A stretch of DNA of 64,000 bases from positions 75,095,757-75,159,756 of the forward strand of contig CM060686.1 in the NCBI GenBank assembly GCA_030686995.1, given 5' to 3'. The notes beneath the pieces are model-generated. The model worked only from the letters and a program-made list of their open reading frames with translations, had not been told where the DNA came from and did no database searches. The position numbers and the translations under genes were made by a program. This DNA comes from Artemisia argyi. Taxonomy: Eukaryota > Streptophyta > Magnoliopsida > Asterales > Asteraceae. Positions 43,911 through 54,951 of this stretch are shown piece by piece (positions within the stretch are counted from its first letter, which is position 1; each line of letters opens with the position of its first letter).

Positions 43911-44842
43911 TGTTGGGTCACTGAATTCCCCAATCTTCCTCTAACTAGGATTTGAACATAAAATAACCTAAGTGTTTAATATCCGTAAACACAAACAAGT
44001 CACTGAGTGAACAGTAACTCAGTGAGTCATCTTCAGGATGTTTAGAACTAGCCTATGAAGAAAGGTTCACCATTCAGTGAGGCGGAACTCAGCGAGTGGC
44101 ATCTAAGCCAAGAAGAATGTGATGGGTTTAGTTAGGATGACAATAACTCACTGAACCCCTAAGACTCCTCAACAACTATTGAAGTACTTAAGACTAAAGA
44201 CTGAAGATCTGAAGACTGAAGAATGGGCGGGACAATGCGGGAAAGTTTGAACGTATCAACAGGTGTCCCTATCAACCTGAAGTCAAACTTTCCCTGAATG
44301 GCACTATGTTAGGATGGTGTCATCACTGTGCATTAGAAAGGCACATTGTCTTTTACCCAATATAGTCTATTGTAACAGAGACAAAATATGTAAGTATTTT
44401 GTCTCTACTAGATAGGTCATCAATTTGTCTTTATCAGTAACGTTGTAATTTACTTGTGTATAAATAGGTAGCATAAGTGAGGAGTAAAAGTTGACAAGTT
44501 TGTGCAATTAATGCTTAGCATTCACAAACCACTTTTACTCCTGCAAAGAACAACACAGTCCCTGAGATTGCTCAGTGAGACCTTTAGTTGTCACTCAAAC
44601 ATTGTTTGGGTTTAAAGAGGAGTCAATACCATACTTGTCGTTTCAATCCCAAGTGTTATTACGCAAACACTTGGGTATAATTTTTGATTAACTTCTATTA
44701 AAAATTAAACGTTGAAAAATACTGTGTCTCTTTTCTTTACGTTTATCTTTGTTGTTAATCTTTTACATCTGTATTAAACAGTCATGGAACTTGCTTAGAT
44801 TAACTCTTTAGTTAACTATTAACCAAGTAAACGGGACCAACA
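43911..44842 (+). repeat. 5' LTR of copia-1
   Basis: 932 bp, starting TGTTGGGTCACTGAATTCCC and ending GACCAACA, so TGTTG/CAACA form 5-bp terminal inverted repeats. U3 has TCACTGAGTGA (44000-44010) and ACTCAGTGAGTCA copies; GTGTATAAATAGG at about 44456 is the TATA region. TGGTATTAGAGCC (44845-44857) is the primer binding site. Confidence 0.88.
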
Positions 44843-44935
44843 AGTGGTATTAGAGCCTCTGATTTGTAAAACTTTTCTAAATCTGTTTTCAAAACAAAAG
44901 AGTGCTAAAAAAGCTTTTAAAATCAAGATCCCACC

Positions 44936-47023
44936 ATGGCTGACTCAGATGTTCCCCAACTTGTCGATAAAAGGGTGGAAGTTATTCAGCTACTGCCTCT
45001 CGACTTGAAGTTGTAAAATTTAACAAGTGGAAAAAGCGCGTGCTTTGCTACTTGACTTGGATGGAACCATATTACATTAAACTTATTAATGATGGTCCAT
45101 ATGTCCCAACAACTGCCCAAGGTGTAGTGAAACCTGAAGCTCAGTGGACCCAAGATGAGAGGAGGGTGGTCAATCAAGACCAACACTTGAAAAGCATAAT
45201 TATATCTTGTCTTCGTGACGATATAGTAAAATCAGTCATCAATTGTCCTACTGCTAAGCAGACATGGACTGACTTGGTTCACAGCTATGAGGGTCCCTCA
45301 GATAGCAAGGAAAACAGGATCATGGACCTGAAACTTGAGTACAATACTTTCAGGGCCAAAGACTCTGAAAGTCTCTCTGAGACCTATACCCGGTATAAGA
45401 CCCTCCTGAATGAGCTGACCAATGATGGTGTCACCCTGTCTAAGCATGAAATCAATGATGGCTTTGTCAACAGTCTCCCTGAGAAGTGGTTAAACTTCTC
45501 TCAGGGTCTCAGAAATGCAAATCATATCCAGAATCTTGAGCTCCCTAAAATTTATGGGAAGTCTGTCTATGAAGACAATCTTATCACCAGTAGATACCCT
45601 GTTAAAGCTTAGGAGACCAAAAAGACCCTGGCCTCCTCACCCATATCCACTGCTTTCTATTCAAATGGTGTTGTGCAGGATTTTCAAGATGGATCTGATG
45701 ATGAGGTTGATGAAAGAACCTGTGAGGAGTACCTGAATGATTTACAAATTGAATTTCATGAAAGGGCACTCCTTGCAAACTCAAGAAGGTTTATTAAAAG
45801 AAACAAAAAAATTTCTAACTCAAAGCCAAATGACAATACTGAATGTTTTAAATGTGGTAAAAAGTGTCATTTTGCAAAAGACTGTTTCTCAAAAACAACC
45901 TCAGAACCATCTTACAAATTCTCAGGAAACAACTCTTCCTCAGGAACTAGCAAGTTTCAACCAAAATTGCTTCAATCAAGTCAGTTTGTTCAAAATAAAA
46001 TTGAAAAAATTCCTCAAAAAGATTTTGAAGCCAAATATAGAAAGGCCAAGGCCAAACTTGCTCTTCTTGAATCTGCCTCCTCAGTCACTCAGTCACCTCA
46101 AACTCCTAAACATGCTCAGGCTAAAAACAAGGGGCTGGTTGCTGAAACATTTAACTGAGATGAAGTTGAAGTGTCTTCTGATGATGAAGAAGTTCATTTC
46201 AGTGCCCTGATGGCTCTCTCTGAAGACAACAAGCTTGCTGTAGGAAAGAGTCATGGAAGAAATGAAGAGTGGGTGAACATCACTATGAGAAAGGTAAACA
46301 TTTTACTTTCTATGGATGATGATGTTGATTGGAAATCTTATTTAGATTATATTAATGTTGATCTTAAGTATGTTGAAGAGAAAATATTAAATTTGTTTTC
46401 AAAATTTAACAAACTGAGTTTTGAACTAAATCAGTGTAGAGATGAGCTTCTTGCTTTAAAACAAGCTAAACTTGAAAATGTCACACTTCAAATTCAAAAT
46501 TCTGAACTTATAAAACAAAATCAAGCTCTTCAGGAAGAACTTAAGAAAGAAAATGCTGTCATTTGGAAATGGACTCAGAAGAACCCCAAACTCTTTGACA
46601 CACTGAGTCTCACACCCAGCACCAAAAAGGCTGCCCTGGGTGAAGATCAACTCACTAAAGTGTCTGGGGAGAGTAGCCATTAAACAACCTTTCTATCAGC
46701 AAACAACTCTCTAGCAAAGAACTTGCTCCTAAGCCCAGTGATTGGATTGAAAGAGTCAATCCTGACAGTAAACTGCCAAACTTCAACACTGGAAAAATTC
46801 TAGAGCCTGAAAGTCAGGCTATTACGGAGTTGCTAGGAGTTAAAGATGAACCCAGTCATACTGAGTCCATCACTGAGTCTAATTCAGATTCACAATCACC
46901 ACTTCCTCCACTGAAACAACTTCAGGGAGCAGCACCTAGTTCTGATCTTGCACCACCAGTCTATCAACCTCACTCTCCAAAGGAGAAAACAAATCCAGGA
47001 ATAACCATCCTGAAAAGACCTAC
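44936..47023 (+). pseudogene. Gag of copia-1, broken and 3'-truncated
   Basis: The ATG at 44936 (MADSDVPQLVDK) is followed by a one-base loss relative to copia-2 near 44970, so the next frame opens at 45040. The UBN2-type Gag region includes QTWTDLVHSYEG and YTRYKTLLNELTNDGV. The zinc knuckle CFKCGKKCHFAKDC keeps all four ligands. In-frame stops are at about 45610 (TAG for CAG), 46156 (TGA for TGG) and 46681, plus a later frameshift. The frame then runs into unrelated sequence at 47024. Confidence 0.8.
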
Positions 47024-47287
47024 TGGTGTGTGCTTATTCACACACCTTTTTCTGTCCATATTAAGACCAAAATAGACACAAACTAACCATAAATGCCAAA
47101 GATATTGTGTTTTTGTGTTTGTGATCATGTAGGAACGGATACTTCAGAAATTGGCAAAACTCAGGCCAAAAAGGACAAAAACGAGCAAGAGTTTGGAAAT
47201 CATGTCAAAAGCCAGAGCCGGGGAAGCAAATTACCACTTTTGAGCTCAGATTTTCAAAACACACCTTGTGGAATCACAAAATGCAAA
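47024..47287 (+). other. Unassigned sequence at the truncation point of copia-1
   Basis: GGTGTGTGCTTATTCACACACC is a small palindrome exactly at the break. No domain is recognised in the following frames. Confidence 0.35.
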
Positions 47288-47829
47288 AATAGTCCTTGGG
47301 GCAAAAGTTTCTAAAATCGGCAGAAATGGTCCCTCAAGTTTGGAAATTGACAGAAATGGCCCCTGAGCATTGGATTTGGATGAAAAGTCAACATGGGTCC
47401 TTGGAATTCACAAGTTATCAAGTTTAGTCCTAGGGTGAAAAGTTTGAGGAGTTTAAAAGTTTGGTCCCAAGAGTTTCAGATTTGGCATAATTAGTCCCTG
47501 GGAATTTCAAATATAAATCAAATTTGGTCCTTGTACTATCCAAGTAAAACACCAGAAACGGGGAAAATTATACCCTTGTGACAACTTTGGAAGAATGGCA
47601 GTTCAAGTACTTGTATTTTCAGGAAATTACAAAAGTGGTCTTTCAAGTTTCAAAATTTACAAGAATGGTCCCTGTACAAATCAGATTGCAAAAAGGTCCT
47701 TGGGTTATTCATATTTGGCATGAAAGGAACCTTTGTAAACTTTGGAAAAGTTAAATGATCAGTCCCTGCAAAAACAGCAAATTACAACTATGGTCCTTGT
47801 GATAATTTCTAAAACCAAACGGACCTAAG
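47288..47829 (+). repeat. Degenerate RGTCCYT periodic tract
   Basis: About 16 occurrences of AGTCCCT/GGTCCTT-like words fall every 28-45 bp, mostly 28-38 (for example 47291, 47328, 47358, 47396, 47426, 47463, 47493, 47526, 47667, 47695, 47761, 47792). They are separated by purine-rich sequence with recurring TTTGGAAATT or TTTCAAATT words. No coding frame follows the period. Confidence 0.65.
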
Positions 47830-47833
47830 TATT

Positions 47834-49261
47834 TGATGAGGCCAAAAGTGAACCACTTTTAAGGGGTCATTTAAGCCCGAATTCAAGATTATTTGATCAA
47901 TTATTGCCTTAAATCGTTCCTTTTGTCATTTTAGGTACTTTTGGAGAGAAATCTGGAAAAGGAAGCATTTTAGACGTTTCTGGAGCATAAAAGTGAAGAA
48001 AACGGCAAAGTCTTAATTTTCCTTGCTGGGAACAGTACCTGACGGCGTCACAAGTTCCTTAATGACGGCGTCAAGAGTTACAAAAGAGGTGGATGTGGAA
48101 GATACACATGACAGTCCAGAGGATTTTTAACTATAGGACCTGACGGCGTCACCAAGGCCGTCAGGGTCAAAACAAAAGTGACGGCCCAGAGGAAATTTAC
48201 ACATGACGGCGTCAAAATCAGATCTAGGCAATACGATTTCTATTATGGCGGCGAGTTGATGGCGTCACAACTTTACACATGAGGCCGTCACCCTGTAAAA
48301 TCTATATATAGTTTTCCAAATTTCATTCATTGGTGTGCAATTTTGAGGGAAAAACCCTAGGCCAAATTTTACAGCTTTTTCATGGGTTCCAACCCTTTGA
48401 ATATTTCATGTTCAATTAGAAATAAGTACTCTTTCAAATCATTCAATATGTCTATGTGTTGTTTGATTATATCTTACGCTTGTCTTCAATTTAACATGCT
48501 AGGCTAGATTTCTTTTGTGTTTGCTTAGATGTAACCTAAATGTTGATTATGGGTTGATTGTTTGTTTATAGTTGTTAAGGGTGATTGTATTTGATGTTAG
48601 GCTTAAGAAAACTGGCAAACTTCCATTGGTAACTTGCTTGAACGTCTTAAGAAACATGATCAGAGGTATACTATGATATTTCGTTGTATTTAATGCGTAG
48701 GAGACTTCTAATGATCCCATCTTAGGAGCTTCTAACGGCTCGACATAGGAATGAAGTAGGATCCTATAGAGTTAGGGAATATTGTACACGGCCCTAAGAC
48801 TAGTATTAAGGAATATGACCCGTCATCCATGCAATTGTAACAAGCTATCAACCTGTAAAAGATATCTAGGGAGTAATGAAACCTAAGTAAACACAACTTT
48901 CCCCATCATTGTTTACACCACATTAGTATAATTAGCTTAATTTTCATTTCTGTTATTCTATTTTGATTGCATCTTAGTTAATTGGGTTAGTTGGCTAGCA
49001 ACTAATTCCGCCCACTCTTCCAAAACCCGAGATTTTACTTGCTTTTATAAAATATAAAAATACAAAAAGAATCATCCCTCACCTCTAGACCTAGTTTAGT
49101 AGGCTTTCTAATCCTAGCGATACTGTTCCTGAGTTGAATGATCAATCCCTCGGTACTTGTCACTATACTATACTACAACGATCAGGTACACTGCCTGGTG
49201 GGGGTTGTAAGCTTCTCGAGATCCCTTGAGAGGTAAAACCTAGTGCGATTCCCACGAATCA
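47834..49261 (+). repeat. 5' LTR of the right gag-protease gypsy element (LTR A)
   Basis: 1428 bp, TGATGAGGCC to CACGAATCA. It has four perfect TGACGGCGTCA copies (48040, 48063, 48141, 48204) upstream of CTATATATAG (about 48302). The U5 hairpin TCTCGAG-ATCC-CTTGAGA (49214-49231) has one G-U pair. The primer binding site TGGCGCCGCAGC starts at 49268. Confidence 0.88.
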
Positions 49262-49432
49262 AGTTTTTGGCGCCGCAGCCCCGGGAATAGTTATTGTCTA
49301 GGTTAGGATTTCTTTTTATTAGGTCTACTTGCTAGATTCCTTTCTAGTAAGATTTTATTTTTAATTTTTAGGTTTTCTTTAGTCTATCTCATTTCTTCGT
49401 GTCTTTGTTCGTAACCTTTACCATCCGACATC

Positions 49433-51985
49433 ATGGAAGGTGGTAACCTCTTTGAACTCATCGACCCACCACAACAAAACCACCCACAAAACCCACCACT
49501 AGCAAACCAACCTCTTAGGCCCCGAACCTTAGGAGAGTATTCCCGTCCTAGCCACCAAGGCTATCGAAACACTATTGAGCTCACTCAAGGAGCCAATGTG
49601 TCCCCCTTGCGATCTGACACCATCCGGTTGGTGCAAAGCGGATGTGCATTCCATGGACTTCGTTCCGAAGATCCTAATCAACATCTTAAGAATTTCCTTA
49701 AAATCGTAGATTCCATAGACCTTGATGTTACAACTAGAGAGTAGACCCAATTACGCCTATTCCAATTCTCTCTACGTGATCAAGCTAGTCAATGGCTTGA
49801 ACGTTTACCCGCGGGATCCATCACCTCATGGGATGATCTCTCCACTCGTTTCCTTGCTCAATTGTTCCCACCGGGGAGAACTGCCAAGCTTAGAAATGAT
49901 ATCTTGATGTTCAAACAACGTCAAGGTGAAACTCTATATGAAGCATGGACTCGTTTCAAGGACTTACTCCAAAAAGTCCCTCATCATGGCATAGATCTTT
50001 GGCTCCAAGTCCAAATCTTCTATGACTATATCGATCTCTCCACAAGGCGAACCATTGACCAATCGGCCGGTGGCAAGCTATGTGATCTAAGTGCGGAAGA
50101 ATCATGGGAACTCATAGAAGATCTTGCTCTCTATGACAACGAAAGTTGGAATGATCCCCGTGATTTGAACAAAACGGTCAAGGCAATATCTTTGCCTTCG
50201 AACAATTCTAGCACTCCCGACCGTAGGATCATAGAACTTGAGGACCAAGTCAAGTTTCTCATGAAATCTTACGAAGCTCCTAAGCCCTCAAGCCAAGTGA
50301 ACAAAATCACTTCTTCATGCGAATTATGTAGTGGTCCCCATGACATTCGTGATTGCGTGGAACTCCCCGGACAAGCTTTTGCGGATTACGCATCCTCGCG
50401 TACCAACGAAGCGGGAGACAAGTGGTACACTTTCTAACCCGAGCCAATCCCTTACGGTGATTCCTACAACCCTTCTTGGAAAAATCACCCGAATCTTAGG
50501 TGGAAACAAAACCAAAACAATTCTTCCAATCCACCTAATCGTTACCAACAAAACGGTCCACCCTTTAACTGTACTTTCAACAACAATCCTTCCAATAACT
50601 ATGGTAGTACCAACAATTTTGAAGGATTGATGTCCAAGTTTATGGCATCTCAAGAAGCTTGCATATCTAAGTTTGAAGCCGATTTCAAACAAAAGCAAAG
50701 CGAGATGACCACCAAAATAGACACATTGTTGAAAGTTCTCAATGACCGAGAAATGGGAGCACTCCCAAGCGACACGGTCAAGAACCCGAAACTAACCGTT
50801 AATGCCATATCATCAGTTTCGTCCGCTACTTCTTGTCCACAATACTATTCGGTCAAAGTAATGAGCACGTGTTTTAAGCAAACCCAAATTCTTCAAAAGG
50901 ACCAATTGAATAAAACATTCAATATCAAACCGGTCAATAAAATAGTTGAAACACCTCCTACACAAGACCTTGACGATGAATTCAAGGAGCTCCACCTTGA
51001 ACGCCCCATCATTGATGTCTTAGCCCGTGCTCTGTACTATAGTGCCCTACTAGAAAAATATGAGAAATTTAAATTGGGTAAAAATGGGACCGCCTTCGTT
51101 CAAAACAAGTTGCCTAAGAAGCTTGATGATCCGGGTATATTTGTTTTGCCTTGTAAGATAGGAAAATCCGAAGCTTTCGGCACACTAGCCGACTTAGGAT
51201 CAAGCCTCAACTTGATTCCCTTATCCATTTTCACCACTTTTTAGCTAGGAAATTTAGAGGAGACAGAAGTACTAATTGGTCTAGCGGATGGAAGTATTGC
51301 CCATCCGGTCAGAATGATCAAGGATGTAGTGGTTCACGTAGGAAAGTTAACTATTTTAGCGGATTTTCACGTCCTAGATATGGTTAGTGATACTACATGC
51401 CCGTTGTTAGTAGGAAGATGATTTTTAGCAACCGGTAGTGCCACGATAGATTGTACGGAGTCTAAGATAGAGGTAGGAGAAGGTGATACTTGGTCGGTTT
51501 ATGATTTTAGGAAGCATAGCTACGATTGTGAGGACGAACCGACACCACATTAGGTAGAGATGAATAGGAGACCATCTAGATATGGGCCTTGGATAGAATG
51601 AAACTTTATAGGACCTCAACGCCCATTCTATCTAGAAAAAGATTTCATCAATAAAACACATTCGGTGGAACAACTCATAGCTAGAGATGAGGAACTAAAC
51701 CCTTTTGAGGATCCCCTAGTCTTTAGGAAAATGATTGAGTTATTAAGCATAATGCCTATCAACATAGAGATGAACAAGTGGAAAAGGGAAGGGGATAAGT
51801 GTAAATGGAAGTGGGACAAGCCACCTAAGGAAGGTGATGGATCATGGCATATGAAGATGATTTTATATGATCCGGATGGAGAAAAGTTTGAGAGGTCATA
51901 CCGTACCAAGAAAACCGATAGGAAGTTGAAACCCAAGTTTGATCCCAAAGATGTCCTCAATGAGGAGCTCACACATATAGGATAG
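49433..51985 (+). pseudogene. Gag-protease pseudogene of the right gypsy element
   Basis: From the ATG at 49433 (MEGGNLFELIDPPQQ) one frame covers the whole protein. Six stops interrupt it: 49742, 50435, 51242, about 51419, about 51553 and about 51600. No frameshift is seen. Readable parts are SLRDQASQWLERLPAGS, zinc knuckle CELCSGPHDIRDC, PCKIGKSEAF, ADLGSSLNLIPLSIF and PLLVGR. It is the homologue of 1399-3992 and likewise has no RT. The frame ends at LTHIG, just before the common 3' tail. Confidence 0.82.
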
Positions 51986-52026
51986 CCCATGACCTTGAGT
52001 CTAGCTACAAGACTCGTAAAATAATG

Positions 52027-52053
52027 AAAAGCGCTTCTTGGGAGGCAACCCAT
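52027..52053 (+). other. Conserved GGGAGGCAACCC motif after the gypsy ORF
   Basis: AAGCGCTTCTTGGGAGGCAA followed by CCC occurs just downstream of the ORF end here, at about 54990-55016 and at 1371-1397 (minus). It is the most constant piece of the 3' tail and can form GGG/CCC pairing. Confidence 0.6.
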
Positions 52054-52506
52054 GTTTTGTGTGATTTTTAATTGTTTGATTGTAATTTGTTTCCGTATGC
52101 ATGCTTTATTTTTATTATTGATAGATCATGTTTCAAACTAAAATTGCGAAAATGCTTTATTTTGTTGTTTAACTTCGTCATAACTTCATATAAAGGTATT
52201 TTGCAAAAGCTAAGTGTAAGGGGAAACCCCAAATTTGTTTCTAAGAACGAAATTGATCTTGATTCGCCACAATATTATATGAACATGTGTATTAGTACTT
52301 GTTAGAGTCAAATGCTTGTATCGAGTCATAATGATGTTTTGCAGGATTTTCCAGGAAGTAGGACATAAGTTTTTCCAGTAATTTTCCAGAAACTTAATGA
52401 AAAAATTTCTGCAGGTCACTTCTGACGACGTCAGGAATTAATGCCTGACGGCGTCATGTGTAAAATTCTGGAAATTTTGCGAGTTTTGTTTTTCTAACGT
52501 AGTCTT

Positions 52507-53892
52507 TGATGAGGCAAAAAATGAACCACTTTTAGGGGGTCATTTAAGCCCGGAATTGAATTTATTTGATCAAATATTGCCCTAAATCGTTGCTTTTGTG
52601 ATTTTAGGTACTTTGGGATAGAAATCTGGAAAAGGAAGCAATTCGGACGTTTTTGGAGCATAAAAGTGAAGAAAACGCCAAAGTCTTAATTTTCCTTGCT
52701 GGGAACAGTAGGTGACGGCGTCAAGAGGAAATTGCATGACGGCCCAGTACAAACATGAAGGCGTCACAAGTAGAGCGTCAAGAGTAAAACACGTGATGGC
52801 CTAGAAGACCATAACACATGACGGCGTCAGATGTAGATCAAGGCAGTCCGAGAAGTATTTTGGCAGCGAGATGACGGCGTCACCTATTCGGTCTTGACGC
52901 CGTCAGCCTCAATTTCCTATATATAGTTTTCTAATTTTCATTCATAAAAGGAGAGAAGTTTTGGAGAAACCCTAAGGCCGAACCTATTACGAATTTTACA
53001 GGTTTTTCAAGGGTTTTCAGCCCTTGAACCCTTTCATGTGTAATTGAGATAAGTGTTCTTCTAATTCAATCAATATGTCTATGTGTTGGTTGTCTATATC
53101 TTGTTCTTGTCTTAATTCCACCGTGCTAGGCTAGATCTATCTTGTGTTTGCTTAGATCTAATGAAACCTAGATGTTAGTTATGTGTTGATTACTTGTTTA
53201 TGGTTGTATTGGATGAATGATTTTGATGTTAGGCTTAAGAAAACTGGCAGATCTCAAAATGGTAATGCTTGAACGTCTTAGGAAACATGAACTGACGTGC
53301 ACTAGGTTTTATTGGTTGTATTTAATGCATGAGTAAATTCTAATGATCCCATGTTAGGAGCTTCTTAGCCGGCTCGACATAGGAGTGAAGTAGGCACTCA
53401 TAGGATTGGGGAATTAAGTGCGCCACCCCATGAATGGTATTAAGGAATACAATCCGTCATCCACGCAACTATAACAAGTAATTAATGTGTAAAAGATATC
53501 TAGGGAGTAGTGAAATCTAAGTAAACACAATTTCTCCACATATTGCTCACAACCTTGGTTTAATTTAGTTTATTTTCATTTCTAGTATTTTATTTTGATT
53601 GCATATTTAGTATTGGGTTAGTTGACTAGCAACTAATTCCGCCCAAATCCTTCGAACCCTAGATTTTTACTTGCTTTCTAAAAAATATAAAAATACAAAA
53701 ATAATCATCCCTCATCTCTAGAACTAGTATTTAGGTTTTCTAATCCTAGCGACACTATTCCTAGCTGAACGATCAATCCCCCGATACTTGTCACTATACT
53801 ATACTACAACGATCAGGTACACTGCCTGGTGGGGGTTGTAAGCTTCTCGAGATCCCTCGAGAGGTAAAGCCTGGTGCAATTCCCACGCATCA
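52507..53892 (+). repeat. 5' LTR of the inner right gypsy element (LTR B)
   Basis: 1386 bp, TGATGAGGCAAAAAATG to CACGCATCA. It contains the TGACG palindrome cluster, TATA and a perfect U5 hairpin (53845-53862). Compared with LTR C it lacks one 23-bp unit between two TGACGGCGTCAAGAG copies. Confidence 0.9.
52713..52926 (+). promoter_or_regulatory. U3 core of the gypsy LTR: TGACGSCGTCA palindromes and TATA
   Basis: Palindromes (5+1+5) sit at 52713, 52819, 52872 and 52895, with partial copies between. TATATATAG is at 52919-52926. Each palindrome has two inverted TGACG half-sites, the core recognised by TGA-class bZIP factors. The same words occur in the 3' tails at 964-1002, 52423-52455 and 55387-55430. 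Confidence 0.6.
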
Positions 53893-53898
53893 AGTTTT

Positions 53899-53916
53899 TG
53901 GCGCCGCAGCCCGGGG
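53899..53916 (+). other. Primer binding site of the inner right gypsy element
   Basis: TGGCGCCGCAGCCCGGGG six bases after LTR B, tRNA-Asp-like as in the other copies. Confidence 0.65.
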
Positions 53917-54054
53917 AATAGTTATTGTCTAGGTTAGAATCTCTTTTTATTAGGTCTACTTTCTAGATTCCTTTCTAGCAAGATTTTATTTTTATTTTTA
54001 GGTTTTCTTTAGTCTATCTTATTTCTTTGTTTCCTTTATTCGTAAACTATTTCG

Positions 54055-54951
54055 ATGGATAACAATAACATTGATCGTTTGATTCCTGTTATTCGTGTTT
54101 TTCGTCATAGGATTTTACAAATGCCCGCCCCACTCCCTTTAGTTGAGAATGAGAACCCACCTAACCTCTCACCCAACCACCACTTTTTCAATAATTCTGA
54201 GTTAGAGGAGTCTGACCATGATGATGACCCTAGGGCTAGTCCTTTTTACTATTCAGACTCCGATGAGGATCTTGATGATGGTGATGTGATTAATGAGAAT
54301 AGGATGGAAGAGGAAATAAACCCTCTTAGGTATGTCGACCCTAGAACTAGGATTGAGTGTGATAGTTCATTCAACATGCAATTCCCTTGTAAGATCGGAT
54401 TTAAGAGCTTTAACGTCTATCTTAACTCATCTCTCCCAATGAACAAAATCTCGCGTAATGAATATACTAAAATCATGGTAGATGAGTTAGAATACAAAGG
54501 AGAAAACATTATTTCTAGGGCAATACCATTGCATGTGTTTGTAGGAAGTTTGGTTTATCTTGTTGAGTTCATGGTTATGGAAAGTCTAGGGGAATTTGTT
54601 GATGATAAGTTAACCCAGGTTGTGTTTGGAAAACCCTTGAAAAGGTTGACCAACCTTGATGAAAAACTCATAGAAGGGTTAATTACATTCTCAGATGGGG
54701 AAGAAGATTTTGTCTATCAAATGCCCCGCACACACCCTAGGTTCAAGGATTTTTCCATGGAGAAGTGTAGTAGGTATCCGCCCATAGAAATGCTAAGTGA
54801 GAATGATAAGAGAAAAGGGCTTAAGTATACTCATGAAAAGAATAAAAGATACTATCACGGATGTCTAGAGTTAGGAGATGAGTATAAGAAAGATGAGGCG
54901 ACCATTAGATGGCTCACGCTTGGTTATGTGAGCATAAGCGATACACGGTAA
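54055..54951 (+). CDS. Intact protease-like protein of a gypsy element (298 aa), catalytic Asp lost
   Basis: The ATG at 54055 follows the leader directly and the frame is uninterrupted. Residues 45-90 are acidic and Ser-rich (EESDHDDD, DSDEDLDDGD). A retropepsin-like domain covers about 105-240: PCKIG (111-115), VYLNSSLPMNKI (121-132) where proteases have the D-T/S-G motif, HVFVGSLVYLVEFMVMES, QVVFGKPL and FVYQMP. Alignment to ADLGSS in the gag-protease ORF and IDFESP in the 254-codon relative puts Asn at the catalytic Asp. It is therefore probably an inactive protease fold. The C-terminus (KGLKYTHEKNKRYYHGCLEL) is missing from the truncated left copy. No Gag, zinc knuckle or RT is present; the role is unknown. 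Confidence 0.8.
   Translation: MDNNNIDRLIPVIRVFRHRILQMPAPLPLVENENPPNLSPNHHFFNNSELEESDHDDDPRASPFYYSDSDEDLDDGDVINENRMEEEINPLRYVDPRTRIECDSSFNMQFPCKIGFKSFNVYLNSSLPMNKISRNEYTKIMVDELEYKGENIISRAIPLHVFVGSLVYLVEFMVMESLGEFVDDKLTQVVFGKPLKRLTNLDEKLIEGLITFSDGEEDFVYQMPRTHPRFKDFSMEKCSRYPPIEMLSENDKRKGLKYTHEKNKRYYHGCLELGDEYKKDEATIRWLTLGYVSISDTR

Larger units (their letters stand above)
43911..47023 (+). mobile_element. Truncated copia element (copia-1)
   Basis: 5' LTR, tRNA-iMet primer binding site and gag are present. Homology to the copia-2 element stops abruptly after GAAAAGACCTACT at about 47023, before the protease. It is inserted into the 3' ORF of SIRE-3. The five bases before the LTR are AGTTC; the matching duplication would lie beyond the lost 3' end. 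Confidence 0.85.
47834..52506 (+). mobile_element. Gypsy element of the gag-protease type (right locus, outer copy)
   Basis: 5' LTR, primer binding site, leader, gag-protease pseudogene and the first ~480 bp of the 3' tail. The tail is cut at GTAGTCTT by the LTR at 52507. In the other copies it continues for about 2 kb and contains the purine tract. The remainder and the 3' LTR are expected right of the window, beyond the nested elements. Confidence 0.82.

Noticed and set aside
47288..47829. CRISPR-like array
   Set aside because: The repeats are only about 7 bp and degenerate, the spacers share sequence, and the setting is a plant nuclear genome.
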